A DNA stretch of 64,000 nt. It comes from Paraburkholderia nodosa (GTDB taxonomy: Bacteria; Pseudomonadota; Gammaproteobacteria; Burkholderiales; Burkholderiaceae). The notes beneath the pieces were generated by a model. It saw nothing but the letters and a program-made list of their open reading frames with translations, was not told the DNA's origin and searched no databases. Of the stretch, positions 33,775 to 41,739 are shown in pieces; position 1 is the stretch's first letter, and each line of letters starts with the position of its first letter. The stretch covers positions 124,001-188,000 of the forward strand of contig NZ_MCNV01000010.1 in NCBI RefSeq assembly GCF_001718195.1. Direction: 5' to 3'. The position numbers were made by a program, and so were the translations under genes.

Positions 33775-34626
33775 ATGTTTCCGATTCCGGTCGACAAGTG
33801 GAAGCCCACGTCGCGCCGCCTGTACAAGCTCTCGCTGCCCGTGGCGCTCGTCATCTGGCTGCTGCCGCTGATTGCCGTGCTGGTCACCTCGGTGCGCTCC
33901 ACCGAGGAACTGAGCGAAGGCAACTACTGGGGCTGGCCGAGACACTTCGCGATGATCGAGAACTATCGCGACGCACTCACGACTTCGCCCATGCTCCATT
34001 ACTTCTGGAACAGCGTGCAGATCACGCTGCCCGCCGTGGCCGGGGCGATTGCGCTCGCAGCGCTGGCGGGCTATGCGCTCGCCATCTATCGCTTTCCGGG
34101 CAATGCGGCGCTGTTCGCGACCTTCGTTGCGGGCAACTTCGTGCCGATCCAGGTGCTGATGATTCCGGTGCGCGACCTCACGCTCAGGCTGGGTCTCTAC
34201 AACACCGTCGGCGGCCTGATCCTGTTCCATCTGTCGTTTCAGACCGGTTTTTGCGCGCTCTTCCTGCGTAATTTCATTAAGCAGCTGCCATTCGAACTCG
34301 TGGAGGCCGCGCGCATCGAGGGCGCGAACGAATGGACCGTGTTCGTGCGCATCGTGCTGCCGCTCATCCGCCCGGCGCTCGCAGCACTCGCCATTCTCGT
34401 CTTCACGTTCGTCTGGAACGACTACTTCTGGGCCTTGTGCCTGACCCAGGGCGACGACGCCGCGCCGATCACGGTGGGCGTCGCGGCCCTCAAGGGGCAA
34501 TGGACGACGGCGTGGAACCTCGTTTCCGCAGGCTCGGTCCTTGCTGCGCTGCCTTCGGTGATGATGTTCTTTGCGATGCAGAAGCACTTCGTAGCAGGGC
34601 TCACGTTCGGCGCGACCAAGGGCTGA
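33775..34626 (+). CDS. Sugar ABC transporter permease 2 (MalG/UgpE type)
   Basis: Inner-membrane permease of 283 residues, six TM helices. The EAA loop reads ELVEAARIEGANEWTVFVRIVLPLIRP, and the C terminus AMQKHFVAGLTFGATKG is characteristic of this class. GAGGAGCCCCC precedes the ATG; a longer frame upstream is out of context because it overlaps permease 1. Last gene of the galactoside operon. Confidence 0.93.
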   Translation: MFPIPVDKWKPTSRRLYKLSLPVALVIWLLPLIAVLVTSVRSTEELSEGNYWGWPRHFAMIENYRDALTTSPMLHYFWNSVQITLPAVAGAIALAALAGYALAIYRFPGNAALFATFVAGNFVPIQVLMIPVRDLTLRLGLYNTVGGLILFHLSFQTGFCALFLRNFIKQLPFELVEAARIEGANEWTVFVRIVLPLIRPALAALAILVFTFVWNDYFWALCLTQGDDAAPITVGVAALKGQWTTAWNLVSAGSVLAALPSVMMFFAMQKHFVAGLTFGATKG

Positions 34627-34721
34627 ACGGCTGCTGAAGGGCGGGGCGATTTGACTTCGGCGCGGCGCTACGGTCCAATTTCAAACGACCCGACGCACGC
34701 GATACCCGCAAGGAACGCCCC

Positions 34722-35225
34722 ATGGAGCAAAACGAACCGGCCCCACAGGCGATGCAGCCCGCATCGCCCACGCAACTGCCCGCAGCGCTCGTTCGAGAAT
34801 TCGACGGCGAGCACCTCGAAGCGCGTCTTGCCGATGCGGTTCGCCTTTCGACCGTCAGCGAGGACGGCTGGCCGCACGGTGCGCAACTGAGCGCGGGCGA
34901 GATCCTGGCCGTGAACGCCACCACGCTGCTCATCGCGCTCTGGCCGCAGTCCAGCACCACCGCGAACCTTATGCGCGACGGCCGCCTCACGCTCTCGCTC
35001 GTGCATGACGGCGCGCTGCTGGAGATCCGCGCACGCGCACACGCCGTGGCGCAGCGGCAAACGGCACTCGAACTGAGCGTATTTCGCGTGGAAATCGAAT
35101 CCATAACCGGGCATCGCGCGAAGTATGCCGAGGTGCTGAGCGGCGTGACGTTTCGGCTCTACGAGCCCACCCGGGTGCTCTCGCGTTGGCGCGAGCAGAT
35201 CGCGATGCTGCGTACATTCGCCTGA
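34722..35225 (+). CDS. Pyridoxamine 5'-phosphate oxidase family (FMN-binding split barrel) protein
   Basis: Small protein of 167 residues. LADAVRLSTVSEDGWPHGAQLSAGEILAV and LLIALWPQSSTTANLMRDGRLTLSLV match the beta-barrel core of the PNPOx-like flavin-binding superfamily, which includes oxidoreductases and heme-binding proteins. No heme or catalytic residue can be named. Not in an operon with the sugar transporter, about 95 bases upstream. Confidence 0.65.
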   Translation: MEQNEPAPQAMQPASPTQLPAALVREFDGEHLEARLADAVRLSTVSEDGWPHGAQLSAGEILAVNATTLLIALWPQSSTTANLMRDGRLTLSLVHDGALLEIRARAHAVAQRQTALELSVFRVEIESITGHRAKYAEVLSGVTFRLYEPTRVLSRWREQIAMLRTFA

Positions 35226-35350
35226 GTGTGCACACAGTGCGTGGCGAAACCTTCGTGATGTTGTCATTGTCGATGTGCTAGCGTGTCCAGCGGGGCGCGC
35301 GCTTCGCGCGACCCCGGCGCGACGCAAAAACGAACGCTACCGGAACCACG

Positions 35351-36154
35351 ATGCAGACCACGGTACTCACAGACTGGCAGCAATTCATGGCGCTGACGAC
35401 GCAGCTCGACGGCTGGGCGTTTCGCGGACAGCAGAACGCGCAGTGGCACCTCGAAAGCTCGCTCACGCGCTACATGCGCGACTACGTAGGCGACCGGCTG
35501 CAATGGCGCCAGCGCGAGGAGCGCGCGATTCGCGTGTTTCGCCGCAAGGCGCACAACTTTCTCGCGCATCCGGACCTGCTCAAGGACGATCTGCGCTGTC
35601 TCGCGCTCATGCAGCACCACGGCGCACCCACGCGGCTGCTCGATTTCACCAAGAGCCCGTTCGTCGCGGCCTTTTTCGCGCTCGAACGCGCCACCGGCGA
35701 CGCCGCCGTCTACGCACTGAACACGCCGGCGCTCTGGAACAGCCGCGCGCTGCCCAAGGTCAATCCCACGCTCACGCGCGACGTGATCGACCCGCGCGCG
35801 CACGACAACTTCGAGCGCTACTTCTTTAGCAACACAAACGAAATTCTCTGGTCGGGCGAGCCCACCGAGATGGACGACCGGCTCGTCGCGCAGTCGGGCA
35901 CGTTCGTCGTGCCGGGCGTGATCGACAAGCCGTTGCAGGCCATTCTGGAAGGCTACGAGAGCCACGAGGAGCTGCTGCACAAGATCGTGCTGCCCGAGCG
36001 CATCCGCATGGACGCAATGAAGTGGCTCTACCGCATGAACATCACGAATGCGTCGCTGTTTCCGGGGCTCGACGGGCTCGCGCGATCCATTGCGGTGGAG
36101 CTGGAAATCGTATGGTCGGGCATGGTGGTGCCAGTTGCGGGCTCGCCGAACTGA
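35351..36154 (+). CDS. FRG-domain protein
   Basis: Protein of 267 residues carrying an FRG domain: GWAFRGQQNAQWHLESSLTR (about 20-39) contains the F-R-G core, and LMQHHGAPTRLLDFTKSPFVAAFFAL (about 86-111) is the second conserved block. The biochemical role of FRG proteins is not established. No signal peptide or TM. It stands alone and converges with a YciI gene. Confidence 0.8.
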   Translation: MQTTVLTDWQQFMALTTQLDGWAFRGQQNAQWHLESSLTRYMRDYVGDRLQWRQREERAIRVFRRKAHNFLAHPDLLKDDLRCLALMQHHGAPTRLLDFTKSPFVAAFFALERATGDAAVYALNTPALWNSRALPKVNPTLTRDVIDPRAHDNFERYFFSNTNEILWSGEPTEMDDRLVAQSGTFVVPGVIDKPLQAILEGYESHEELLHKIVLPERIRMDAMKWLYRMNITNASLFPGLDGLARSIAVELEIVWSGMVVPVAGSPN

Positions 36155-36181
36155 ACCGGCGCCAGCCCGCCGCGCCAACAC

Positions 36182-36484
36182 TCAAGGCGTTTCGGGCCGC
36201 GGCAGATTGAGGCCGGGCGCGAGGCGCGTGGCCTTGAATTCCGTCACTTCGTAGTGGGCGACGCCTTGCTGCGCGAAGGGATCGGCGGCGAGCAGCGCAT
36301 CGAGCCGCTCGCGCGGCATGTGCGAGGCGATGATCACGCCGCCGTCGCGCGGCATTTTTGGTCCTGCGGCAATGAAATTGCCGGCTTCGAACTGCGCGTC
36401 GAGGTACGCACGATGCGCGGGCAGGGCGTCGTCGATGCGTTCGAGCGAAGCGGTATAGAACAGCGAAACGATGTACATGGGCAA
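36182..36484 (-). CDS. YciI family protein
   Basis: Protein of 100 residues with the YciI/ferredoxin-like fold: MYIVSLFYTASLERIDDALPAHRAYLDAQ at the start and GGVIIASHMPRERLDALLAADPFAQQGVAHYEVTEF, including the His and Asp positions of the proposed active site. Function mostly unknown. It follows the Nudix gene by 28 bases on the same strand, a likely operon. Confidence 0.82.
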   Translation of the reverse strand: MPMYIVSLFYTASLERIDDALPAHRAYLDAQFEAGNFIAAGPKMPRDGGVIIASHMPRERLDALLAADPFAQQGVAHYEVTEFKATRLAPGLNLPRPETP

Positions 36485-36512
36485 TCGATAAAAAACGAGC
36501 GAAGTGTGTATG

Positions 36513-37100
36513 TTAGCGCGCGAGACCGCGCAACGCCGCGTGTTGTAACAGCATGATCGTCTTGCCGTCCACGATCTCGCCGCGCTCGATCATGCTTAGC
36601 GCCTCGCCAAGCGGCACTTCGACCACTTCCAGATCCTCGCCTTCCTCTTCGACTCCGCCGCCCGCGCCGGGCCGCTCGGCGGGGTCGTATTCGCCCAGGT
36701 AGAAGTAAAGCTTCTCGGTCACGGAGCCCGGGCTCATGTACGCCTCGAACACCTTGCGCAGGTTGCGCACGCGGTAGCCCGTTTCTTCCTCGACTTCGGC
36801 GCGAATGCGCTCGTCGGGCGCGGCGTCGTCGAGCAGGCCGCCCGGGGCTTCGATCATCATGCCGTCGTGCCCGTTGACGAACGTCGGCATGCGAAATTGC
36901 CGCGTGAGCACGACGTTGCCGCTGCGCGGATCGTGCAGCAGGATGGTCGCGCCGTTGCCGCGATCGTAGGTCTCGCGGCTCTGGCGCTGCCACGCGCCGT
37001 TGCTGCGCAGGAAGTCGAAGGTCACCTTGCGGAGCACATACCAGTCGTCGGACAGCACGGTGGTTTCGATCATTCGCACGCGGTCTTTCGTTGCAGTCAT
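36513..37100 (-). CDS. Nudix hydrolase, NudK/ADP-sugar pyrophosphatase-like
   Basis: Nudix protein of 195 residues probably cleaving a nucleoside diphosphate sugar. The Nudix box is at about 88-109 (GGLLDDAAPDERIRAEVEEETGY) with Glu104-106 as metal ligands; the first Glu of the motif is replaced by Ala. The region APGGLLDD and MSPGSVTEKLYFYLGEY resemble GDP-mannose pyrophosphatase NudK. AAGGGGAACGAG before ATG 37100 sets the start. It is divergent from a DeoR gene across 10-bp-phased repeats and probably co-transcribed with the YciI gene. Confidence 0.82.
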   Translation of the reverse strand: MTATKDRVRMIETTVLSDDWYVLRKVTFDFLRSNGAWQRQSRETYDRGNGATILLHDPRSGNVVLTRQFRMPTFVNGHDGMMIEAPGGLLDDAAPDERIRAEVEEETGYRVRNLRKVFEAYMSPGSVTEKLYFYLGEYDPAERPGAGGGVEEEGEDLEVVEVPLGEALSMIERGEIVDGKTIMLLQHAALRGLAR

Positions 37101-37136
37101 CTCGTTCCCCTTGGTCGGCATTCGCCATTCATGGTA

Positions 37137-37183
37137 TCGTGCAGTTTCGTGCAAAATCAAGAAAATTCGTGCAATCCCGTGTA
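37137..37183. promoter_or_regulatory. 10-bp-phased direct repeats (TCGTGCA) before the DeoR gene
   Basis: TCGTGCA occurs at 37137, 37147 and 37167, with CCGTGTA at 37177 and a degenerate TCAAGAA at 37157. The 10-base register places all repeats on one face of the helix. The block lies between the divergent Nudix and DeoR genes and is the likely operator for the DeoR protein. Confidence 0.6.
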
Positions 37184-37203
37184 ACCCGGTGTGCGCCATT
37201 CCC

Positions 37204-37959
37204 ATGCTCACAGATCAACGAAAGAAAGCGATACTCGCGGCGCTCAAGCGCGATGGCCAGGTGCTCGCCGGCGAACTGAGCGCGCAATTCGGCGTTTCCG
37301 AGGACACCGTGCGGCGCGACCTGCGCGAGCTGGCCGCCGAGGGCCTGTTGCAGCGCGTGTACGGCGGCGCGCTCCCGGCTTCGCCGGCGGTGGCGCCTAT
37401 CGCAGAGCGGCGCGGCATGGAGGTGGCAGCGAAGCGGCGCATCGCGCAGAAGGCCGCGGACATGATCGCGCCGGGGCAGGTGGCGATCGTCGATGGCGGG
37501 ACGACCTCGGCGCTTCTGGTCGAGTGCCTGCCGCGCGATCTGCAGGCAACCATCGTCACGCATAGCCCCGGCGTCGCGGTGGCGCTCGCGGAGCATCCCG
37601 CCATCGAAGTCGTGCTGATCGGCGGGAAGCTCTACAAGCATTCGGTGGTCACCGTGGGCGCGGCGGCCGTGGAGGCGATCGCGCACATTCACGCAGACCT
37701 GTACTTCATGGGCGTGACGGGCGTGCACGTGCAAGCCGGGCTGAGCACGGGCGATTTCGAGGAATCCTATGTAAAACGCGCGCTGGCTGCGCGCGCGGCT
37801 GAAACGGTCGTCCTGGCGTCGGCCGCGAAGCTCAACGCGGCGTCGCCGTATTGCATCGGTCCAATCGGTATGGCGCAGACCATCGTCGTCGAGCGTTCGG
37901 CGGACGCGAAGCTGATCGAGCCGATCGAAGCGGCCGGCGTGACGGTGGTGCGCGCCTGA
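37204..37959 (+). CDS. DeoR/GlpR family transcriptional regulator
   Basis: Regulator of 251 residues. The N-terminal helix-turn-helix is RKKAILAALKRDGQVLAGELSAQFGVSEDTVRRDLRELAAEGLLQRVYGGAL, a textbook DeoR signature. The C-terminal sugar-phosphate-sensing domain contains VDGGTTSALLVECL and VLIGGKLYKHSVVTVG. The ATG at 37204 begins right at the motif. Divergent from the Nudix/YciI pair and preceded by phased repeats; it probably controls itself and those genes. Confidence 0.92.
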   Translation: MLTDQRKKAILAALKRDGQVLAGELSAQFGVSEDTVRRDLRELAAEGLLQRVYGGALPASPAVAPIAERRGMEVAAKRRIAQKAADMIAPGQVAIVDGGTTSALLVECLPRDLQATIVTHSPGVAVALAEHPAIEVVLIGGKLYKHSVVTVGAAAVEAIAHIHADLYFMGVTGVHVQAGLSTGDFEESYVKRALAARAAETVVLASAAKLNAASPYCIGPIGMAQTIVVERSADAKLIEPIEAAGVTVVRA

Positions 37960-37973
37960 GTGCGTGATCACAG

Positions 37974-38114
37974 CTATCCCACGATGCCAAGAACAAACGC
38001 ATTCAAGCCCAAAAGCAATAGCAACAGGATCGCAGGCAAATGGCGTATGACAAACGAGCCAGCATCGCGCTTGCTCAAACTGGGAGTCGCGTTGAATCTT
38101 GCACGTTTTCTCAT
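37974..38114 (-). CDS. Possible 46-residue single-TM protein
   Basis: A short frame beginning MRKRARFNATPSL and ending in a single hydrophobic helix (LPAILLLLLLGLNAFVLGIVG) with positive residues before it. It would be a small inner-membrane protein. There is no clear ribosome site and no homologue I recognise. It converges with the DeoR gene. Weakly supported. Confidence 0.3.
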   Translation of the reverse strand: MRKRARFNATPSLSKRDAGSFVIRHLPAILLLLLLGLNAFVLGIVG

Positions 38115-38227
38115 TTCGAAGAATTCCCAAAGCGTCGCGCGCGACGACGATGTACCCATCGCAGCGAGGTGGTGGAGTCTCGCGTCACGGCGCTGAAGTT
38201 TCCAGGCAACGAACAGCGATGCTGTGT

Positions 38228-38434
38228 TCAGTAGGCAGCAGCCATCGAAAGCAGCAGGTAGCGCATGAGTTCGATTTCGTAGTCGACCGGCGCGGTCGGG
38301 GCGGCGCTGTCGTCCATTGATGGCGGAGGCGCATCTGCGTCGATGCACGCGCCGGTCGGAGCTTCCGTAGCGGCGCAAAACGCATTGCCACGGCCTGGAC
38401 CCGCGCGCCGAAGCGACCTTAGCGCGCTGATCAT
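38228..38434 (-). CDS. Small hypothetical protein coupled to the MBL gene
   Basis: Frame of 68 residues whose ATG overlaps the stop of the metallo-hydrolase gene (ATGA at 38431-38434), continuing the coupled pattern of this operon. Composition: Arg-rich start, Cys20 and Cys30, Pro/Ala-rich middle, C terminus DYEIELMRYLLLSMAAAY. No family recognised. The coupling is the main support. Confidence 0.42.
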   Translation of the reverse strand: MISALRSLRRAGPGRGNAFCAATEAPTGACIDADAPPPSMDDSAAPTAPVDYEIELMRYLLLSMAAAY

Positions 38435-39297
38435 GAGGGATCCGCCACGAAACAGGACTCGTCGATCGGAATCCGCATATAGCGACGGCCGTTGTCATCG
38501 GAAGCGGGCAGACGTCCGCCGCGCAAATTCACCTGCATCGCGGGGAACAGCAGCGCGGGCACCTTCAGCGTGAGATCGCGCGCAGTTCGCATCGCAACGA
38601 ATTCGCTTTCGCTGATGCCGTCGCGCACATGGATATTGTGTTGCCGCTGCTCGGCAATCGTCGTTTCGAAGCGTACGTCACGCCCCGCAGGCGGGTAGTC
38701 GTGACAGACGAATACGCGGGTCGATTCGGGCAGTGCCAGGAGCCGCCGCACCGACGCATAGAGCGTTTTCGCATCGCCACCCGGGAAATCGCAGCGTGCC
38801 GTGCCGAGGTCGGGCATAAACAGCGTATCGCCGACGAACAGCGCATCGCCAATCAAATAGGCCGTGTCTGCGGGCGTGTGTCCGGGTGTCGGAATCGCAC
38901 GCGCCGTCATGGTGCCGATCGTGAATGCTTCCTCGGGTCCGAATAGACAATCAAAGCCGTGCTCGTCGGCGAGATCGAACGTCGTCGAGAACAGCGAGCG
39001 CACGTCGGCGATACGCGCGCTCGTAGCGATGGTGCCGCCCCTGCGCCGTTTCAGTTCGACGGCGCCCGATAGATGATCCGCATGCGCATGCGTTTCGAGA
39101 ATCCATCCGACGACCAGATGCTGCTCCCCGATAAACGCGAGGATGCGATCGAGTGACGCGGTCGACGGGCGCCCGGACGCCGTGTCGTAGTCCAGTACCG
39201 GGTCGATCACCGCGCAAGTCGAACCCTCGCCCGCATGAACGACGTGACTGACAGTGCCCGTCACTGCATCATGAAACGATTGAACATGAGGAAACAT
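38431..39297 (-). CDS. MBL-fold metallo-hydrolase, persulfide-dioxygenase/Blh-like
   Basis: Metallo-beta-lactamase-fold protein of 288 residues. Metal ligands: His70, His72, Asp74, His75 (THAHADH), His140 (PTPGHTPADT), Asp157 (VGDTLF) and His199 (VCHDYPP). The phrase GDTLFMPDLGTARCDFPGGDA is typical of the ETHE1/persulfide dioxygenase-like and Blh groups, so sulfane-sulfur oxidation is possible but unproven. AGGAG six bases before ATG 39297 supports the start. It lies 24 bases after the methyltransferase gene in a minus-strand operon and overlaps a small ORF. Confidence 0.83.
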   Translation of the reverse strand: MFPHVQSFHDAVTGTVSHVVHAGEGSTCAVIDPVLDYDTASGRPSTASLDRILAFIGEQHLVVGWILETHAHADHLSGAVELKRRRGGTIATSARIADVRSLFSTTFDLADEHGFDCLFGPEEAFTIGTMTARAIPTPGHTPADTAYLIGDALFVGDTLFMPDLGTARCDFPGGDAKTLYASVRRLLALPESTRVFVCHDYPPAGRDVRFETTIAEQRQHNIHVRDGISESEFVAMRTARDLTLKVPALLFPAMQVNLRGGRLPASDDNGRRYMRIPIDESCFVADPS

Positions 39298-39321
39298 AAA
39301 ACACTCCTGAAGCGTGATCCA

Positions 39322-40011
39322 CTACATGCACGAAGCGCGCACGAGAAAGAACGTGCGTTGCGCGGCGGGCGCGGGCGCCGCAGACCCGTGATCGACATAG
39401 CGTTCGATCTGCACGTGATCGAAGCCGGCTTCGAAGCAGGCTTCGCGAAAAGCGGTCGGTCCATGAACGCGAAAACCGTGGCGGCTGAACGGCATCGACA
39501 GCGCCGCTTCGGGTGTCATCGCCGCGATCACCAGTTGTCCTTCGTCGCGCAGCACACGGCGGATTTCCCGAAGGGCTGCCAGGAGGTCCGGCCAGAAGTA
39601 GACGCTGTTGATCGCGATGGCCTTGTCGAATGAGGCGTTTGCGTAGGGAATGCTGGCGACGTCCGCCGTCGTCAGCGCGACGCGTCCGCGCGCCAGCAAC
39701 ATGGCGTTGCGTTCGCGAGCCGCAGACGTCATCGTCGGCGATATGTCGATGCCCACGAGCGTCAGCCGTGGCGCACGCGTCAGCACGGACAGGATATGGC
39801 CGCCGTTGCCTGGCCCGATCTCGACGATGCGTTCGTCCGCCTGCGGATCGAGTCTGGTGAACGCTGCATCGATCAACGCGGCGTTGACGCGCTCCATCAT
39901 GTCGCCGACCGCGAGGCCGGTCTCGGCCGTGGGGCACGCGAGGTGCGACATCAAGGTATCGATGTCGATGCCCGCGAGCGCAGCGTTGGTGCTATCAGTT
40001 CTGGAGGTCAC
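39322..40011 (-). CDS. Class I SAM-dependent methyltransferase
   Basis: Methyltransferase of about 229 residues (UbiE/Methyltransf_11 type). Motif I IVEIGPGNGGHIL (about 62-74), acidic motif VGIDISPTM, and INSVYFWPDLLAALREIRRVLRDEGQLVI as the later motifs. GTG at 40011, six bases after GGAG, is the chosen start, giving a 17-base overlap with the symporter stop; a longer frame to 40080 lacks conserved residues. Substrate unknown; the operon suggests a small metabolite imported by the symporter. Confidence 0.8.
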   Translation of the reverse strand: MTSRTDSTNAALAGIDIDTLMSHLACPTAETGLAVGDMMERVNAALIDAAFTRLDPQADERIVEIGPGNGGHILSVLTRAPRLTLVGIDISPTMTSAARERNAMLLARGRVALTTADVASIPYANASFDKAIAINSVYFWPDLLAALREIRRVLRDEGQLVIAAMTPEAALSMPFSRHGFRVHGPTAFREACFEAGFDHVQIERYVDHGSAAPAPAAQRTFFLVRASCM

Positions 40012-41518
40012 CTTCGACTCCTTCTTCCTGCGGTTTCGTGAAAAGGACCGACGACGCGAGGACGATGACAAGGTTGGCAAGCAACGCGATCACAGCGGCA
40101 TAGACCGGCATCGCGAACGCGCCGACATGAATCGTGTAAGTAGCGGTCTTGAAGCCATTCACGGCCACCATCCACGTGCCGGTGCCCAGACCGGATATCC
40201 AGCCCGCCATCAGACTGCGCGCGCGCACGGCGGGCACGAAGAGACCCAGCACGACGGCAGGCAAGGTCTGCGTGATCCAGACGCCGCCGAGCAACTGCAA
40301 CTGAATGGCAAACTGAACGGGCATGAACAGCACGAAACCCAGCGCCCCGAACTTGACGAACAGCGAGACCTGCTTTGCTACCCGGGTCTCGCGCGCCGCG
40401 CTGCAATACGGCGCGAAATACGGCCGCCACACGTTGCGCGTGAACAGATTGGCCGCGGCAATCGACATGATCGCGGCGGGCACCAGCGCGCCAATGCCGA
40501 TCGCCGCGAACGCGACGCCGACGAACCACGAAGGGAAGTAGTGCAGGAAAAGTGCGAACACTGCGAAGTTCGGGCCGTATTGCCGGAACTGATCCGCGTA
40601 CTCGGGCATCGCGCCGACACCCGCCGAGAGCGCCATCACACCAAGCAGTGCGACGAAGGCGAGCAGCAGCGAATACGCAGGCAGCAAGGCCATGTTGCGT
40701 CGGATCACGCGATCGGATGATGCGGAGAGTGTTGCCGTCATCGAATGCGGATAGAGCAGCAACGCAAGTGCCGAGCCGAGCGCGAGTGTTGCATACGACG
40801 AGTACGCGTTGAGGCTCGTGGCGTCCGGCGCTTTCAGCAGCAGCTTCGCTGGCGGCAACGCCGCGAACATGTGACCGAAGCCGCCAAGCCGCGCCGGGAT
40901 CACGATCAGTGCCCCGATGATCGTCGCGTAGATCAGCAAGTCCTTGACGACAGCGATCATTGCCGGCGCGCGTAATCCGCTCGACCACGTATAGACCGCG
41001 AGTACGCCGAACGCGACGAAAAGCGGCGTTTCGCCGAGCCAGCCATGCGTCGGAAGGCCGAGCGCGCCGAGCGTGACCCGAATGCCCACCAGTTGCAACG
41101 CAATATACGGCATGGTCGCGAGAATGCCTGTCAACGCGATCGCGAGCGCAAGGGGGCGGCTGCCAAAGCGCTGTTCGATGTAGTCGGCGAGGGTCACGTG
41201 GCCATGCTTGCGCGCAACGCGCCACAGGCGCGGCAAGACGAGAAAGCCGAGAGGAAACGTGATGATGGTGTACGGCACCGCGAAGAACCCCGTCGCGCCC
41301 GCAGCGAAGACAAGCGCCGGCACGGCGACGAAGGTGTACGCGGTGTAAAGGTCGCCGCCGATCAGGAACCAGCTCATGACGGTGCCGAAGCGCCGACCGG
41401 CGAGTCCCCATTCGTGAATGGCGCTGAGATCGCTGCGCCGCCATCGCGCCGCCGCCATCCCCAGCACGCTCACCAGTGCAAAAAGTGCGATGAAGATACC
41501 TATCGACATTACGTTCAT
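39995..41518 (-). CDS. Sodium:solute symporter (SSS family)
   Basis: Inner-membrane transporter of 507 residues with about 13 TM helices. Family marks: EWGLAGRRFGTVMSWFLIGGDLYTAYTF near the N terminus and LYPHSMTATLSASSDRVIRRNMALLPAYSLLLAFV in the centre. It imports a solute with sodium. A DUF3311 gene lies immediately before it with an ATGA overlap, as in many SSS loci. Substrate unknown; aminotransferase and methyltransferase neighbours point to an amino- or sulfur compound. Confidence 0.88.
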   Translation of the reverse strand: MNVMSIGIFIALFALVSVLGMAAARWRRSDLSAIHEWGLAGRRFGTVMSWFLIGGDLYTAYTFVAVPALVFAAGATGFFAVPYTIITFPLGFLVLPRLWRVARKHGHVTLADYIEQRFGSRPLALAIALTGILATMPYIALQLVGIRVTLGALGLPTHGWLGETPLFVAFGVLAVYTWSSGLRAPAMIAVVKDLLIYATIIGALIVIPARLGGFGHMFAALPPAKLLLKAPDATSLNAYSSYATLALGSALALLLYPHSMTATLSASSDRVIRRNMALLPAYSLLLAFVALLGVMALSAGVGAMPEYADQFRQYGPNFAVFALFLHYFPSWFVGVAFAAIGIGALVPAAIMSIAAANLFTRNVWRPYFAPYCSAARETRVAKQVSLFVKFGALGFVLFMPVQFAIQLQLLGGVWITQTLPAVVLGLFVPAVRARSLMAGWISGLGTGTWMVAVNGFKTATYTIHVGAFAMPVYAAVIALLANLVIVLASSVLFTKPQEEGVEGDLQN

Positions 41519-41739
41519 GCGGCACCTTCTTGCGATCGCGCTGCGGACTTGCGCACGGCGCTCGCGTCGAGCAGGTAAGCTGCACCCGTCAGCAGCGCGC
41601 CCGCGAGAACGCAGCCCGTTTGCCACCAGTAGAAGAATGGCCAGCCGTCGAGCGTGGGCGTCATGCGGTTGTAGAACGGCACGCTAAGCGCGGCAACAAT
41701 GGGCGAGGCAAGCAACAGCAGAGTCAGCCGGGATGTCAT
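41515..41739 (-). CDS. DUF3311 small membrane protein
   Basis: Two-TM protein of 74 residues. SVPFYNRMTPTLDGWPFFYWWQ is the DUF3311 signature; TM helices at about 6-22 and 39-58. Such proteins accompany SSS transporters and may be accessory subunits. ATGA overlaps with both the aminotransferase (upstream) and the symporter (downstream) indicate tight translational coupling. Confidence 0.85.
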   Translation of the reverse strand: MTSRLTLLLLASPIVAALSVPFYNRMTPTLDGWPFFYWWQTGCVLAGALLTGAAYLLDASAVRKSAARSQEGAA

